From Flavimobilis marinus (GTDB taxonomy: Bacteria > Actinomycetota > Actinomycetes > Actinomycetales > Cellulomonadaceae): a stretch of DNA of 64,000 nucleotides. Made by a program: the position numbers and the translations under genes. Shown in pieces: positions 34,837 to 46,638 of the stretch (the first letter of the stretch is position 1; each line of letters begins with the position of its first letter). Under the pieces are notes generated by a model that searched no databases, was not told where the DNA came from, and saw nothing but the letters and a program-made list of their open reading frames with translations. The DNA is taken from positions 372,001 through 436,000 of the forward strand of contig NZ_FONZ01000003.1 in NCBI RefSeq assembly GCF_900113055.1. The letters run 5' to 3'.

Positions 34837-36468
34837 GCGACGTGGGGGGCGGGGCCTGCCGGGGATCCGGGGTCCGCGCCGTTGCAGGCTCCGGCGTCGG
34901 GGCCGGCTGGGCCGGGTCGGACTCGCGGAGCCAGTCGAGGATGCCGCAGACCGGCTCGGTGCAGCCGCCGCACCCCGTCGTCGCACGGGTGGCGCGAGCG
35001 ACGTCGTCGAGCGTGCGGGCGCCGTCGGCCCAGGACTCGACCAGGTCGCCCTTGGTGACGCCGTTGCAGCGGCAGATGGTCGCGCGGTCCGGGATCCGCA
35101 CGGGCGACTCCGCCCCCGTGGCCGCGACCGGCCCCACGGCGCGGACCAGGAGCTGCGCGGGGTCGCGCGGCACGAGGGTCCCGCGGGTGTAGGCGGCGAC
35201 GACGTCGGCCGCGACCGCGCCGCTGCCCACGCACGTCGCCCCGACGACCCGCCCGCCCTGGACGACGACCTCGACGTGCCGGCCCTCGTCCGGGTCGGAG
35301 AGCCGCACGGTCCGCCGGGGGTGGGCGTCGCAGCGCGGCGGACGCTGCGTCCCGGAGATGCCCATCGTCACGATGTCGACGCCGCGCCCCTTCACGCGCA
35401 CGACGTCGTTGCCGCCCTCCCCGACGGTCCCCGCGCAGGAGTCGTGGTCGCCTCCCGCACCGGCGCTCCCGAGGTGCGGCTCGCCGTCGGGCACGATCGC
35501 CCGGCCCTCGGCCCTGGCCACGAGCGCCACGGCGAGCCGGCGCGCCTGGTCCCACCCGGGTGCGATCAGGCCGCGCACCCCTTCCGGGGGCTGCGCACAG
35601 TCGCCGACGGCGTAGACGTCACCGTCGGCGACGCTCGCGAGGTCGTGCCCGACGACGACGCCGTGGTCGACCGGCAACCCGGCGTCGCGGGCGAGCCGGG
35701 TCTCCGGCGCCGCGCCGATCGCGAGGACGAGCAGGTCCGCGGGCAGGGTCGCGGTGTCGTCGAGGCGCACGCCCGCCAGGCGCCCGCCGGCGACGAGCAC
35801 TTCGGCGGCGCCGACACCCGTGCGGACCGTCACCCCGAGCCCGCCGAGCGCCTGGGCCGCGACCTCCCCGGCGCCCGCGTCGAGCTGGGCGTTCATGAGC
35901 CCGCGCGGGTGCACCAGGTCGACGGTGCCGCGTGCGCCGCGCCGGCCCTCCGCAGCCCGCCGCGCGAGACCCACGGCCACCTCCACGCCGAGCACTCCCC
36001 CGCCCAGCACCACCGACCGGCGCGCGTTGACCGTCGCGGCGACGATCTCCCGCGCGTCGTCGATCGTCCGCAGCACGTGCACGCCGGGCAGGAGACCGTC
36101 ACCGCGGCGGATCCCGGGCAGGTCGGGCACGCGGGCGGTCGCGCCGGTCGCGAGGACGAGCACGTCGTAGCGGTGCCGCCCGCCCGCGGAGTCGGTGACG
36201 AGCTTCGCGTCCCGGTCCACGGCGACGGCCGCGAGGCCGGGCCACAGGCCGATCCGCGGGTCGACGACGGGCGGCAGGCCGATCGACGCGACGTCGTACG
36301 CGCCGGCGACGACCTCGGACAGCAGCACCCGGTTGTACGGCTGGCAGTCCTCTGCGCCCAGGACGGTCACGTCCAGCGCGTGCGCACCGGCGGGCCCCGC
36401 CGCGCTCCGGGCGCACAGCTCCTCGACCAGCCGCGAGCCCACCATCCCGTTCCCGACCACGACGACCC

Positions 36469-36472
<4 letters not shown>
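34805..36472 (-). CDS. nasB: Assimilatory nitrate reductase electron-transfer subunit (NasB-like)
   Basis: 555 residues. N-terminal FAD motif (VVVVGNGMVGSRLVEEL), central NAD motif (VVLGGGVLGVEVAVGLARRA), and a C-terminal BFD-type [2Fe-2S] site (ICRCNGVTKGDLV ... TGCGGC, ~485-520). It would pass electrons from NAD(P)H to NasC. It overlaps nasC by four bases. The final ~40 residues are Pro/Thr/Ala-rich, and the last ten or so are encoded by palindrome A3, which suggests the original C-terminus was changed by its insertion. The name follows Bacillus NasB by domain order. Confidence 0.85.
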
Positions 36473-38718
<2,246 letters not shown>

Positions 38719-38720
38719 GG

Positions 38721-40133
38721 TCAGACGCCCTCGGCGGCGAACGCCGAGCTGCGCCGCACGTACACCGTCCACGTCGCGGCGGCCATTGCCACGTAGACGC
38801 CCGCGAACAGGACGAGGGCGGGGATCAGCGAGCCGGCGACCGACGTCGAGAGCGCGAAGCCGCGGGGAACCAGGAACCCGCCCAGCGCGCCGACGGCGCC
38901 CGCGATGCCGAGGCATCCCGCCGCGGCCTGCCGGGCGCGCCCCAGGCCGTCGGGTACGACGCCGGCGCGGAAGATCGCGGGGATCATCCGGTAGGTCGAG
39001 CCGTTGCCGACGCCGGACGCGACGAACAGCAGCAGGAACGAGCCGAAGAACAGGCCGAACGAGTGCTGCTGCAGCCCGAGGACCGCGCCGAGCGCGCCGA
39101 GGGCCAGCACCCCGAAGCACACGATCGTCAGGCGCGCGCCACCGACGCGGTCCGCGAGGATCCCGCCCACGGGACGGGAGAGCGCGCCGACCAGGGCACC
39201 GAGGAACGCGACCGAGAGACCGACCTCCGGGAACTGGGTCTTCAGCAGCGTGGGCAGCGCGCCGGCGTAGCCGATGAACGAGCCGAACGTGCCGATGTAC
39301 AGGACCGAGATCAGCCAGGTGTGCGGGTTGCGGCCGGCGGCGGCGAAGCTCTGCGGGTCGGAGGCGACGCCTGCGAGGTTGTCCATCCAGCGCCAGGCGA
39401 TCAGCGCGCCGAGCAGGGCCAGCGGGATGAACACCAGGCCCGCGCGCTCGAGGTGCACCCCGGCGCCCGCGGTGATGACGAGCGGCACGGCGAGCTGGAC
39501 GAGCCCGGTGCCGAGGTTGCCGCCAGCCGCGTTCAGGCCCAGCGCCTTGCCCTTCTCTCGCTCGGGGTAGAAGAAGCTGATGTTCGTCATCGAGGACGCG
39601 AAGTTGCCGCCGCCGAAGCCGGCGAGGCCGGCGATCGCGAGGAGGACCGCGAACGAGGTCTCGGGTCGCTGGACCACCCACGCCAGGCTGGCGGCGGGGA
39701 TGAGCAGCAGGAGCGCGGAGATGATCGTCCAGTTGCGGCCACCGAACACCGGGACCGCGAACGTGTACGGGACGCGCATGAACGCGCCCACGAGGCTCGG
39801 CACGGCGATCAACCAGAACTGCTGGTCGACCGTCAGGGCGAACCCGGCGCCGGGAAGCTGCGGGACGACGACGCTCCACAGGGCCCACACGCAGAACCCG
39901 ATCAGCTCGGCGTAGACCGACCCGCCGAGGTTGCGCCGCGCGACCTTCCGGCCGACGTGCTGCCAGTACGCAGGGTCCTCGGGGTCCCAGCCGTCGATCC
40001 AGCCGCCGGGGCGGCGGGTCAGTCGTGGGGCTGCGGGCGGCCTGGTCCCGGAAGCAGACGGTGCGAGCGTGGCGTCGTCGGGCGCTGAGGCGGGGGCGGT
40101 GACGGGTGCGGTGACGGGTGCGGGAGCGGTCAC
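38721..40133 (-). CDS. narK: Nitrate/nitrite transporter NarK
   Basis: 470 residues, major facilitator superfamily with 12 predicted helices. The nitrate-porter signatures FGGGNFASSMTNISFF and GLNAAGGNLGTG are present, and a Pro/Ala-rich N-terminal extension of ~45 residues precedes the first helix. It imports nitrate for the NasC enzyme encoded immediately downstream. A GlnR-like box lies about 74 bp before the ATG. Confidence 0.93.
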   Translation of the reverse strand: MTAPAPVTAPVTAPASAPDDATLAPSASGTRPPAAPRLTRRPGGWIDGWDPEDPAYWQHVGRKVARRNLGGSVYAELIGFCVWALWSVVVPQLPGAGFALTVDQQFWLIAVPSLVGAFMRVPYTFAVPVFGGRNWTIISALLLLIPAASLAWVVQRPETSFAVLLAIAGLAGFGGGNFASSMTNISFFYPEREKGKALGLNAAGGNLGTGLVQLAVPLVITAGAGVHLERAGLVFIPLALLGALIAWRWMDNLAGVASDPQSFAAAGRNPHTWLISVLYIGTFGSFIGYAGALPTLLKTQFPEVGLSVAFLGALVGALSRPVGGILADRVGGARLTIVCFGVLALGALGAVLGLQQHSFGLFFGSFLLLFVASGVGNGSTYRMIPAIFRAGVVPDGLGRARQAAAGCLGIAGAVGALGGFLVPRGFALSTSVAGSLIPALVLFAGVYVAMAAATWTVYVRRSSAFAAEGV

Positions 40134-40206
40134 GTCGGTGCTCCTTCCGGTGTCGGGGACGTGGAAGGAGTCTTCAGCCGCGGTGTTTCCGCGGGACGCG
40201 GCAGGA

Positions 40207-40222
40207 GTAAATCGCCCGTAAC
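40207..40222 (-). promoter_or_regulatory. GlnR-like box upstream of narK
   Basis: The plus strand reads GTAAA-TCGCCC-GTAAC, two GlnR-type half sites with the standard 6-bp spacer, 74 bp before narK. It resembles the nirB site in spacing and sequence (a GTAAC half and a GTAAA half). The rest of the 346-bp gap (40134-40479) holds a C-rich tandem repeat and palindrome B2. Confidence 0.5.
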
Positions 40223-40286
40223 GAACTGCTCACACGCCGCCGCCAGCCGCTGTGAAGCACCGCCTCCCCCCGCCGCCCCGCCCAGT

Positions 40287-40331
40287 CCGACCCCGCCCGC
40301 CCCGACCCCGCCCGCCCCGACCCGGCCCGCA
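40287..40331. repeat. C-rich 15-bp tandem repeat
   Basis: Two perfect CCGACCCCGCCCGCC units (40287-40301 and 40302-40316) and a third imperfect one. It lies between the narK promoter and palindrome B2 in non-coding DNA. Almost pure pyrimidine on this strand. Confidence 0.7.
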
Positions 40332-40356
40332 GCCCCACCCCTGCCTGCCCCGAAGC

Positions 40357-40431
40357 CCGCGACTTCGTGACTTCACCCTCCACTTCGCGACATAGAAGTC
40401 GCGATCTCGCGACAAAGTCGCGAAGTCACGG
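40357..40431. repeat. Palindromic repeat family B, copy B2 (75 bp)
   Basis: The left arm CCGCGACTTCGTGACTT faces the right arm AAGTCGCGAAGTCACGG with two mismatches, and inner motifs (CACTTCGCGACA, AGAAGTCGCGA) complete the four-unit plan. It lies just after the stop of the flavoenzyme gene at 40480. Confidence 0.85.
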
Positions 40432-40479
40432 ACCCTGACGGCTCCGGAGCGCCGTGCCCGCCGATCGTGCGTCGCAGGC

Positions 40480-41658
40480 TCAGCGTGCGAAGCGGGACAG
40501 CGCGAACCGGCCGGCTGCCGCGCCGACCGGGCCGTCCGGGTCATCGGTCGCGAGGTCGGCGAGGACCCGCCCGATCGCCGGTGCGAACTTGAACCCGTGT
40601 CCCGAGAACCCTGCCGCGAGCACGATCCTGCCCGCACGGTCGAGCACGAAGTCCTCGTCCGGCGTCGTCGTGTAGGTGCAGGAGATCGGCTCCAGATCGT
40701 CGGGGTCGACGCCCGGCACCCAGTGCGCGACGTACTCCTGGAGCGCGGCGAGGCGACCGGGCTCGGCCTCGAAGGTCCGCCGGTCCGGGTCCGTCACGAC
40801 GCCGACGCCGTGGAAGCCCACCTTGATCCCCTCGCCTGGCGTCGCCATGCCGTAGGCGTCCGCGGGTCGGCGCGGCCCGGATCCGTCGGCTGTCGGGGCA
40901 TGCGTGAAGGTCGGCCAGTCCGCCTCCGCCGGAGCGCCGGCGCGGAGCTGGAAGTGGGCGGGCTGCTCCTGCGTGACGACGACGGGCAGCGCCCGGCCCG
41001 CACCCAACGCTCGGGGCGCCTCCCCCACGCGAGCGACGCCGACGGCCAGTGCGCCTGCGAGCAGCCGGTTGACCCACGCGCCGGCGGCCAGCACGACGCG
41101 GTCCGCCAGCAGCTCGCCGCCGTCGGTGCTCACGCGGACGCCGCCAGGGACCGGGTTGATCGCGCGCACGGGCGTCTCGTGGCGCACGACGGCGCCCCGC
41201 GCGCGAGCGACCTGCTGGAACGCGGTAACCGCACGGTCCGCGTGCAGCCGGCCAGCGGTGCTCGGCTCGTGCAGCACCACGCCCTCGAACCGCAGACCGG
41301 GCCACCGCTCGGCTGCCTCGTCGGGAGACAGCCACGCGTGCGGGACAGCGCGGGCCTCGAACGCCGCGCCGATGTCGTCGCGGCGCCGCCCACCGTGGCT
41401 CACACCGCCGGTGAGCGTAAGCACGTCGGCGCCTGACTCGCGCTCCAGCGCACGCCACAGCCCGAGTGCTTCCTGCGCGAGATCGAGGTACTCCGGCTGC
41501 GCATACGCGGTCCGGTAGATGCGCGAGGCGCCGTGCGACGCGCCGTTCAGGTGGCCCGGCCCGAACTGCTCGAAGAGCACGACGTCGCGACCGAGTCCCG
41601 CGAGCGCCCACGCCGCGGCCGAGCCCATCACCCCACCGCCGACGACGACGACGTCCAC
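40480..41658 (-). CDS. Sarcosine oxidase/N-methyltryptophan oxidase-like FAD enzyme
   Basis: About 392 residues from GTG 41658. An N-terminal FAD motif (VDVVVVGGGVMGSAAAWALAG) and FEQFGPGHLNGASHGASRIYR (the His/Arg site before covalent flavin in MSOX-type enzymes) place it in the SolA/monomeric sarcosine oxidase family. FSGHGFKFAPAIG near the C-terminus is typical; no Cys is seen at the usual covalent-FAD position in this motif. It would oxidise an N-methyl amino acid, giving formaldehyde and hydrogen peroxide. The start is uncertain; a GTG seven codons upstream is possible. It stands alone between repeats and the second AbiEi-like gene. Confidence 0.82.
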   Translation of the reverse strand: MDVVVVGGGVMGSAAAWALAGLGRDVVLFEQFGPGHLNGASHGASRIYRTAYAQPEYLDLAQEALGLWRALERESGADVLTLTGGVSHGGRRRDDIGAAFEARAVPHAWLSPDEAAERWPGLRFEGVVLHEPSTAGRLHADRAVTAFQQVARARGAVVRHETPVRAINPVPGGVRVSTDGGELLADRVVLAAGAWVNRLLAGALAVGVARVGEAPRALGAGRALPVVVTQEQPAHFQLRAGAPAEADWPTFTHAPTADGSGPRRPADAYGMATPGEGIKVGFHGVGVVTDPDRRTFEAEPGRLAALQEYVAHWVPGVDPDDLEPISCTYTTTPDEDFVLDRAGRIVLAAGFSGHGFKFAPAIGRVLADLATDDPDGPVGAAAGRFALSRFAR

Positions 41659-41823
41659 TCGCTCGATCTGCCCAGCCACCAGCGCGCTCGCTCTCCGTGT
41701 GCCGCGTCCGCCGCAGATGCACTGCGTGCGAGCGCGGGTCTGACCCTCGTGTGAGGACCGTAGCCCCGCCCATGGGTCCGGGCGGCGCCCGTTCGGATCG
41801 CGGCACGCGACCTGCATCTCCAT

Positions 41824-42813
41824 TCAGAGCAGGAGATGGCGCTGCGGCGTCAGCACGTCGCGGACCGACGGCGGGACGAGGGCGACGAGGCGTCGGTGCA
41901 GCGCTGCGACGTCGCGAAAGTCGTCGCGGGTGAGTCGCAGGATCCTCCACCCTGCTTCGACGAGCGCGTCGTGCCGCCGCTTCTCCTCGAACACGACGCG
42001 TCCCGGATCCCCGCCGGACAGGTCCGTGTACTTGACCAGCCCGTCGAACTCGATCAGCACGCGCCAGTCGCGCCAGCCCATGTCGGCGCGGAACTCACCG
42101 AGCCTCGTTGCGACCACGATCTGCAGCTCAGGAGCGGGAAGGCCTGCGGCCAGCGCGTGCAGGCGAGTGAAGGTCTCCCAGGGCGACTCCGCACGCGCGT
42201 CGGCCAGTGTCAGCACCGTGCGAGCACGACGGACACCGCGACGCCCCGGCTGCGAATTCACGAGTGCCGCCATCGCCGCGGGGTCGGCCCCGTGGCGCAG
42301 CGCGTCGTCGGCGACCACGAGACCATGCGGCACCCGCCGCCCGCGGGCGATGTCGACGACCGTCCGCTCGAGCGTGGTGAGCCGCACGCCACCGCGCTCG
42401 GTCACGTCCTCGGCGCCCAGGGTGAGCACGTGGCGCACGATGTCCGGGGCCGCACGGGAGCTCGGGTTGTGCGCCGAGACGACGTGCACCTGCTCTGGCA
42501 GGCGCCACAATCGCAGGCCCCACAGCAACGCCGCCGACTCGTGCGAGAGGACCGGAGTGTCGCCGCCCCGCGCTCGTGCCGCCTCCACGACGCCGGAGAT
42601 GCGCGCCAGGGCTCGGCGCGTGGCTGTGGCATGCCGACCGGGTGACACCGTGAGCGCCGAGGGCTCGACGTAGGCGCCGCGTCGGATCCGCTGCCACTTC
42701 CCGTCACGCAGGAGCTTCGCCGCGGTGGCTCCGGGGACATGGCGCGCAAGATGGACGGGCGGCAGCGTGACGGCGGGCAGCAGCTGCGGTGAGGTGGCAG
42801 GTGAGTTGGACAC
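41824..42813 (-). CDS. AbiEi-like N-terminal, PD-(D/E)XK/DUF559-like C-terminal protein (paralogue 2)
   Basis: About 329 residues from GTG 42813; a TTG four codons upstream is possible. It is clearly paralogous to the gene at 33553-34611 over the whole length: QRIRRGAYVE, LSHESAALLWGL, SPWETFTRLHALAAGLPAPE, GEFRADMGW, LIEFDGLVKYTDLSGG, EEKRRHDALVEAGW, RLTRDDF. The putative nuclease acids are conserved (FRADMGW Asp; EFD). A family B palindrome (B3) lies 66 bp upstream. As with paralogue 1, no toxin partner is adjacent. The function is unknown. Confidence 0.8.
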   Translation of the reverse strand: MSNSPATSPQLLPAVTLPPVHLARHVPGATAAKLLRDGKWQRIRRGAYVEPSALTVSPGRHATATRRALARISGVVEAARARGGDTPVLSHESAALLWGLRLWRLPEQVHVVSAHNPSSRAAPDIVRHVLTLGAEDVTERGGVRLTTLERTVVDIARGRRVPHGLVVADDALRHGADPAAMAALVNSQPGRRGVRRARTVLTLADARAESPWETFTRLHALAAGLPAPELQIVVATRLGEFRADMGWRDWRVLIEFDGLVKYTDLSGGDPGRVVFEEKRRHDALVEAGWRILRLTRDDFRDVAALHRRLVALVPPSVRDVLTPQRHLLL

Positions 42814-42879
42814 ACCCCCACCCAACCGCTGCAGGGCTGCTCCGCCCCGCTATCCACAGCCCCCCTACCCACCACCGTC

Positions 42880-42954
42880 CCGCGACTTCGTGACTTTCCC
42901 CGTGAGATCGCGACTTCAAAGTCACGAAGTCACGCGAAACTCACGATCTCGCGG
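42880..42954. repeat. Palindromic repeat family B, copy B3 (75 bp)
   Basis: The outer arms CCGCGACTTCGTGA and TCACGATCTCGCGG differ at two positions; inner GATCGCGACTTC and AAGTCACGAAGTCACGCG complete the plan. It lies between the start of AbiEi-like paralogue 2 and the purL stop (43039). Low-complexity GCGGC-type sequence follows to purL. Confidence 0.85.
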
Positions 42955-43038
42955 GCGGAGGGCAGCGCGGCGTAGGGCAGCGCAGCGCGGCGGAACGCGG
43001 CGCGGCGCGGGCGCAGCAGCGCCGGCCTGCGCCGCCCG

Positions 43039-45360
43039 TCAGCCGAAGATGCGCGGGAGCGTCGCCTCCGACGTCGCGCGGGCCTCGCCGACGCCGATGG
43101 TGAACAGGCCGTCGACGACGAGCGCCTCGGCGTCGTCCACGAGCGCGCTGGTCTCGCCGATCTTCAGGTACGGGACGCCGCGGGCCACGCACGCGTCGAC
43201 CAGGCGGACCTCCTCGCCACGCGGCACGGACACGATCGCGCGGGCGGCGGACTCGCTGAACAGCGCCTCGAACGGAGTGACGCCGTCGCGCTCGCACAGC
43301 GCACCGAGCGACACCCGGGCGCCGACGCCGTAGCGCAGGCTGGCCTCGAGCAGGCCCTGGGCGAGGCCGCCCTCGGAGAGGTCGTGCGCGGCGTCGACGA
43401 GCTCGTCGCGGCTCGCGTTGACGAGCACCTCCGCGAGCGCCCGCTCCGCAGCGAGGTCCACGCGGGGCGGCACGCCACCCAGGTGCTGGTGCTCGACGTC
43501 GGCCCACGCCGATCCGTCGAGCTCGGCGCGCGTGGTGCCCAGCAGGAAGATCGCCTCGCCCGGGTTCCGCCAGCCCGACGCGGTCGCGCGGGTGACGTCG
43601 TCCATCACGCCGAGCACGCCGACGACGGGCGTTGGGTGGATGGAGGAGTCGATCTGGCCGGGCTCACCGGTGCCGTTGTACAGCGACACGTTGCCGCCGG
43701 TCACGGGGACGCCGAGGGTCTGGCACGCGTCTGCGAGGCCCTCGATGGCCTCGACGAGCTGCCACATGGAGTCGGGGTCCTCGGGCGAACCGAAGTTCAG
43801 GCAGTCGGTCACGGCGAGGGGGCGAGCCCCCACGGTCGCGACGTTCCGGTACGCCTCCGCGAGCGCCAGCTGGGCGCCGGTGCGGGGGTCGAGCTTCGCG
43901 TAGCGGCCGTTGGCGTCCGTCGCGAGGGCGACCCCGCGCCCGGTGACCTCGTCGACCCGGATGACGCCGCCGTCGTCGGGCATCGCGAGCGCGGTGTTGC
44001 CCTGGACGAAGCGGTCGTACTGGTTGGTGACCCAAGCCTTGGAGGCGAGGTTCGGGGAACCGAGCAGGCGCAGCGCCGTGGCCCGCAGCTCCTCGCCGCT
44101 CTCCGGACGTGCCAGACCTGCCGCGACGACACCGTCGGCGTTCAGCCCGTCCTGCCACGCCGGGCGCGCATACGGGCGGTGGTAGACGGGGCCCTCGTGC
44201 GCGACGGTGCGCGGGTCGACGTCGACGATCCGCTGCCCGTGGTGGTCGATCGTCAGGCGGCCGGAGTCGTTGACCTCGCCGATCACGGCGGTCTCGACGT
44301 CCCACTTCGCGGTGATCGCGAGGAACTCGTCGAGCTTCGCGGGCGCAACGACGGCCATCATGCGCTCCTGCGACTCGCTCATGAGGATCTCGCCGGCGTT
44401 GAGGCTCGGGTCGCGCAGCAGGACGTCGTCGAGCCACACGTGCATGCCGCCGTCACCGTTGGACGCGAGCTCGCTCGTCGCGCAGGAGATGCCGGCTGCG
44501 CCGAGGTCCTGGATGCCCTCGACCACCTGGGCCGCGTACAGCTCGAGGCAGCACTCGATGAGCACCTTCTCCATGAACGGGTCGCCCACCTGGACGCTCG
44601 GGCGCTTGGCGGGCACGCCGTCCTCGAACGTCTCGGACGCGAGGATCGACGCGCCGCCGATGCCGTCGCCGCCCGTGCGGGCGCCGAACAGCACGACCTT
44701 GTTCCCGACGCCGGACGCGTTGGCCAGGTGGATGTCCTCGTGCCGCAGCACGCCCACGCACAGGGCGTTGACCAGCGGGTTGCCCTGGTAGGAGGCGTCG
44801 AAGACGAGCTCGCCGCCGATGTTCGGCAGGCCCAGGGAGTTGCCGTAGCCGCCGACGCCGGACACGACCCCGTGCACGACGCGTGCGGTGTCCGGGTGGT
44901 CGACCGCACCGAACCGCAGCTGGTCCATGACGGCCACGGGGCGCGCGCCCATCGAGATGATGTCGCGGACGATCCCGCCGACGCCGGTCGCGGCGCCCTG
45001 GTAGGGCTCGACGAAGCTCGGGTGGTTGTGCGACTCGACCTTGAACGTCACGGCCCAGCCGTCGCCGATGTCGACGACGCCCGCGTTCTCGCCGATGCCG
45101 ACGAGCAGGTGCTTGCGCATCTCGTCGGTGGTCTTCGCGCCGAAGGTCGACAGGTGCACCTTGGACGACTTGTACGAGCAGTGCTCGGACCACATGACGG
45201 AGTACATGGCGAGCTCGGCGGCCGTGGGGCGGCGGCCGAGGATGTCGCGGATGCGCTGGTACTCGTCGACCTTGAGGCCGAGCTCGGCGTACGGCTGGAC
45301 CTCGTCCGGCGTCTGCGCGGCGGTCTCGACGGTGTCCACGGTGGGCTGGGGCGCGGTCAT
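43039..45360 (-). CDS. purL: Phosphoribosylformylglycinamidine synthase II
   Basis: 773 residues, the small PurL type that works with separate PurQ and Pur[48 protein letters not shown] and [13 protein letters not shown] are signature blocks, and the ATP-binding and C-terminal domains are complete. GAGGG precedes ATG 45360. It makes FGAM in step four of purine synthesis. purQ and purS are not in the window. purL is 23 kb from purF, whereas in Streptomyces they lie much closer; the nitrogen and sulfur genes sit between. Confidence 0.95.
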   Translation of the reverse strand: MTAPQPTVDTVETAAQTPDEVQPYAELGLKVDEYQRIRDILGRRPTAAELAMYSVMWSEHCSYKSSKVHLSTFGAKTTDEMRKHLLVGIGENAGVVDIGDGWAVTFKVESHNHPSFVEPYQGAATGVGGIVRDIISMGARPVAVMDQLRFGAVDHPDTARVVHGVVSGVGGYGNSLGLPNIGGELVFDASYQGNPLVNALCVGVLRHEDIHLANASGVGNKVVLFGARTGGDGIGGASILASETFEDGVPAKRPSVQVGDPFMEKVLIECCLELYAAQVVEGIQDLGAAGISCATSELASNGDGGMHVWLDDVLLRDPSLNAGEILMSESQERMMAVVAPAKLDEFLAITAKWDVETAVIGEVNDSGRLTIDHHGQRIVDVDPRTVAHEGPVYHRPYARPAWQDGLNADGVVAAGLARPESGEELRATALRLLGSPNLASKAWVTNQYDRFVQGNTALAMPDDGGVIRVDEVTGRGVALATDANGRYAKLDPRTGAQLALAEAYRNVATVGARPLAVTDCLNFGSPEDPDSMWQLVEAIEGLADACQTLGVPVTGGNVSLYNGTGEPGQIDSSIHPTPVVGVLGVMDDVTRATASGWRNPGEAIFLLGTTRAELDGSAWADVEHQHLGGVPPRVDLAAERALAEVLVNASRDELVDAAHDLSEGGLAQGLLEASLRYGVGARVSLGALCERDGVTPFEALFSESAARAIVSVPRGEEVRLVDACVARGVPYLKIGETSALVDDAEALVVDGLFTIGVGEARATSEATLPRIFG

Positions 45361-45558
45361 CGGTTCCCTCAAGGCTGGTGGGCGGGCGCGGCGTGCGGGC
45401 GACGCACAGCGAGCTGGCGTCGTCCGCGCGCTGGCCTGGGGCGGGCGCGCGTCCGGGTGCTCCTCCGTGCGGCGAGGCGCGGTCAGTCTATCCGCGCGCC
45501 AGCGGCCGGCGACCGGCGTCTCACCCGGGCGCGGGGGACGTCAGGCTCGGCCGTCGCG

Positions 45559-45675
45559 TCAGAAGAGGACGACGAGCGCGGGAGCCGCGATCGCGAGCAC
45601 CGCCGCGCCGATCATGACGAGCAGGAACGCGCCCGCCACCTTGAGGATCGTCGAGGTCATCGTCTGCCGCGTCAT
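45559..45675 (-). CDS. Predicted 38-residue single-helix membrane protein
   Basis: A short frame from ATG 45675 with AGGAG a few bases upstream, ending TGA at 45559-45561. After a polar start (MTRQTMTSTILK) it is one hydrophobic helix (VAGAFLLVMIGAAVLAIAA). No family is recognised. Good ribosome site, clear helix and gap-free fit between genes support it, but at this length chance is possible. Confidence 0.45.
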   Translation of the reverse strand: MTRQTMTSTILKVAGAFLLVMIGAAVLAIAAPALVVLF

Positions 45676-45804
45676 CGCGCGCTCCTGTCATCGGCCCGGC
45701 AGGCGCCGGTTCCCCCGAAGGTAGCGGGCACCCGCCGCGGCGACAAGGAGGGCGCACGTCCCAGCCGTCCGCCCTGGGGACCGCCCCGTCCTACGCTGGG
45801 CGCC

Positions 45805-46638
45805 ATGCCCCGTCACGCCCCACGCCCCGCGACAGTCGTCGCTGTCGGGGCACTGCTGGCCCTCGCGGCGTGCACGGAAACGTCGCCGGGCGAACCTGCG
45901 CCGAGCACGTCCGCGCCCTCCGCCACGACCTCCCCCACCGCGACGGAGTCCGCCCCCGGCCCAGCACTGTCGCGGGCGGAGTCGGCCTCGACCGCGTCAG
46001 GTCGGGTCGTGCAGGCGACACTGTCCGGCGACGGCGACGGCGACCTCGCCCTCGAGACCGGGTCGCCGCGCTTCGACGGCGGCGCGGACCTGACGGCCAC
46101 GCTGACCACCCCCGAGGCGGCGCTCACGGTCACGATTCCCGACGCAGCGCCCGAGGTGACCGCCGACCGCTCCGTCGTCCTGCGCTACACCGACGGCTCG
46201 GGCGGCCTCACCACGCCTCGGGCGACCGCCGCCCACGGTGGCCGCGCACGCGTGGCGACCGACGTCGTCGGCTCCTCGGTCGTGATCACGCCCCGGACGA
46301 GGGCCGACGACGGCGCGACCTTCCCCGTCGAGGTCACCGTGTCCTTCGCGCCCACGGCGATCGACCGGGTCGTCTGGGCAGACCGGCTCGAGGGCGGCCG
46401 GTCGCTGCAGGTCTTCCCGACGCCGTGGGGACGGACCGCGTCCCAGGCGGCGGGAGCGGCGGCGTGGGACGGCCTCGTGCTGCTCGCGCCGGAGGCCGAC
46501 ACCGACGTCATGAACAAGCAGCTGCGCTGCCACCTGCTCGGAGCACCGGAGAAGGAGAGCTGGAACCTCGAGCCGTGGCGGCCCGACGTCGGCTACACGC
46601 AGTACCTGCTCGCGCGCTGCAACCCGGTGGCGGACTAG
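45805..46638 (+). CDS. DUF2599 domain lipoprotein
   Basis: 277 residues. The signal peptide ends in LAAC (Cys23), a lipobox, and a Ser/Thr/Pro-rich linker follows. The C-terminal ~80 residues carry the DUF2599 pattern: VVWADRLEGGRSLQVFPTPWGR, then MNKQLRCHLLGAPEKESWNLEPW and a final ARCNP, with two Cys probably bonded. It is anchored outside the membrane; the function is unknown. It ends four bases inside the convergent hydrolase gene. Confidence 0.88.
   Translation: MPRHAPRPATVVAVGALLALAACTETSPGEPAPSTSAPSATTSPTATESAPGPALSRAESASTASGRVVQATLSGDGDGDLALETGSPRFDGGADLTATLTTPEAALTVTIPDAAPEVTADRSVVLRYTDGSGGLTTPRATAAHGGRARVATDVVGSSVVITPRTRADDGATFPVEVTVSFAPTAIDRVVWADRLEGGRSLQVFPTPWGRTASQAAGAAAWDGLVLLAPEADTDVMNKQLRCHLLGAPEKESWNLEPWRPDVGYTQYLLARCNPVAD

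Noticed and set aside
38719-39888. Upstream in-frame extension of nasC across narK
   Set aside because: The sequence before 38718 is Arg-rich low complexity in a different frame of narK; the Fe-S motif fixes the nasC start at 38718.
43384-45804. Plus-strand open frame running through purL into the DUF2599 lipoprotein
   Set aside because: The part opposite purL is a shadow frame; the lipoprotein signal sequence and lipobox fix the start at 45805.
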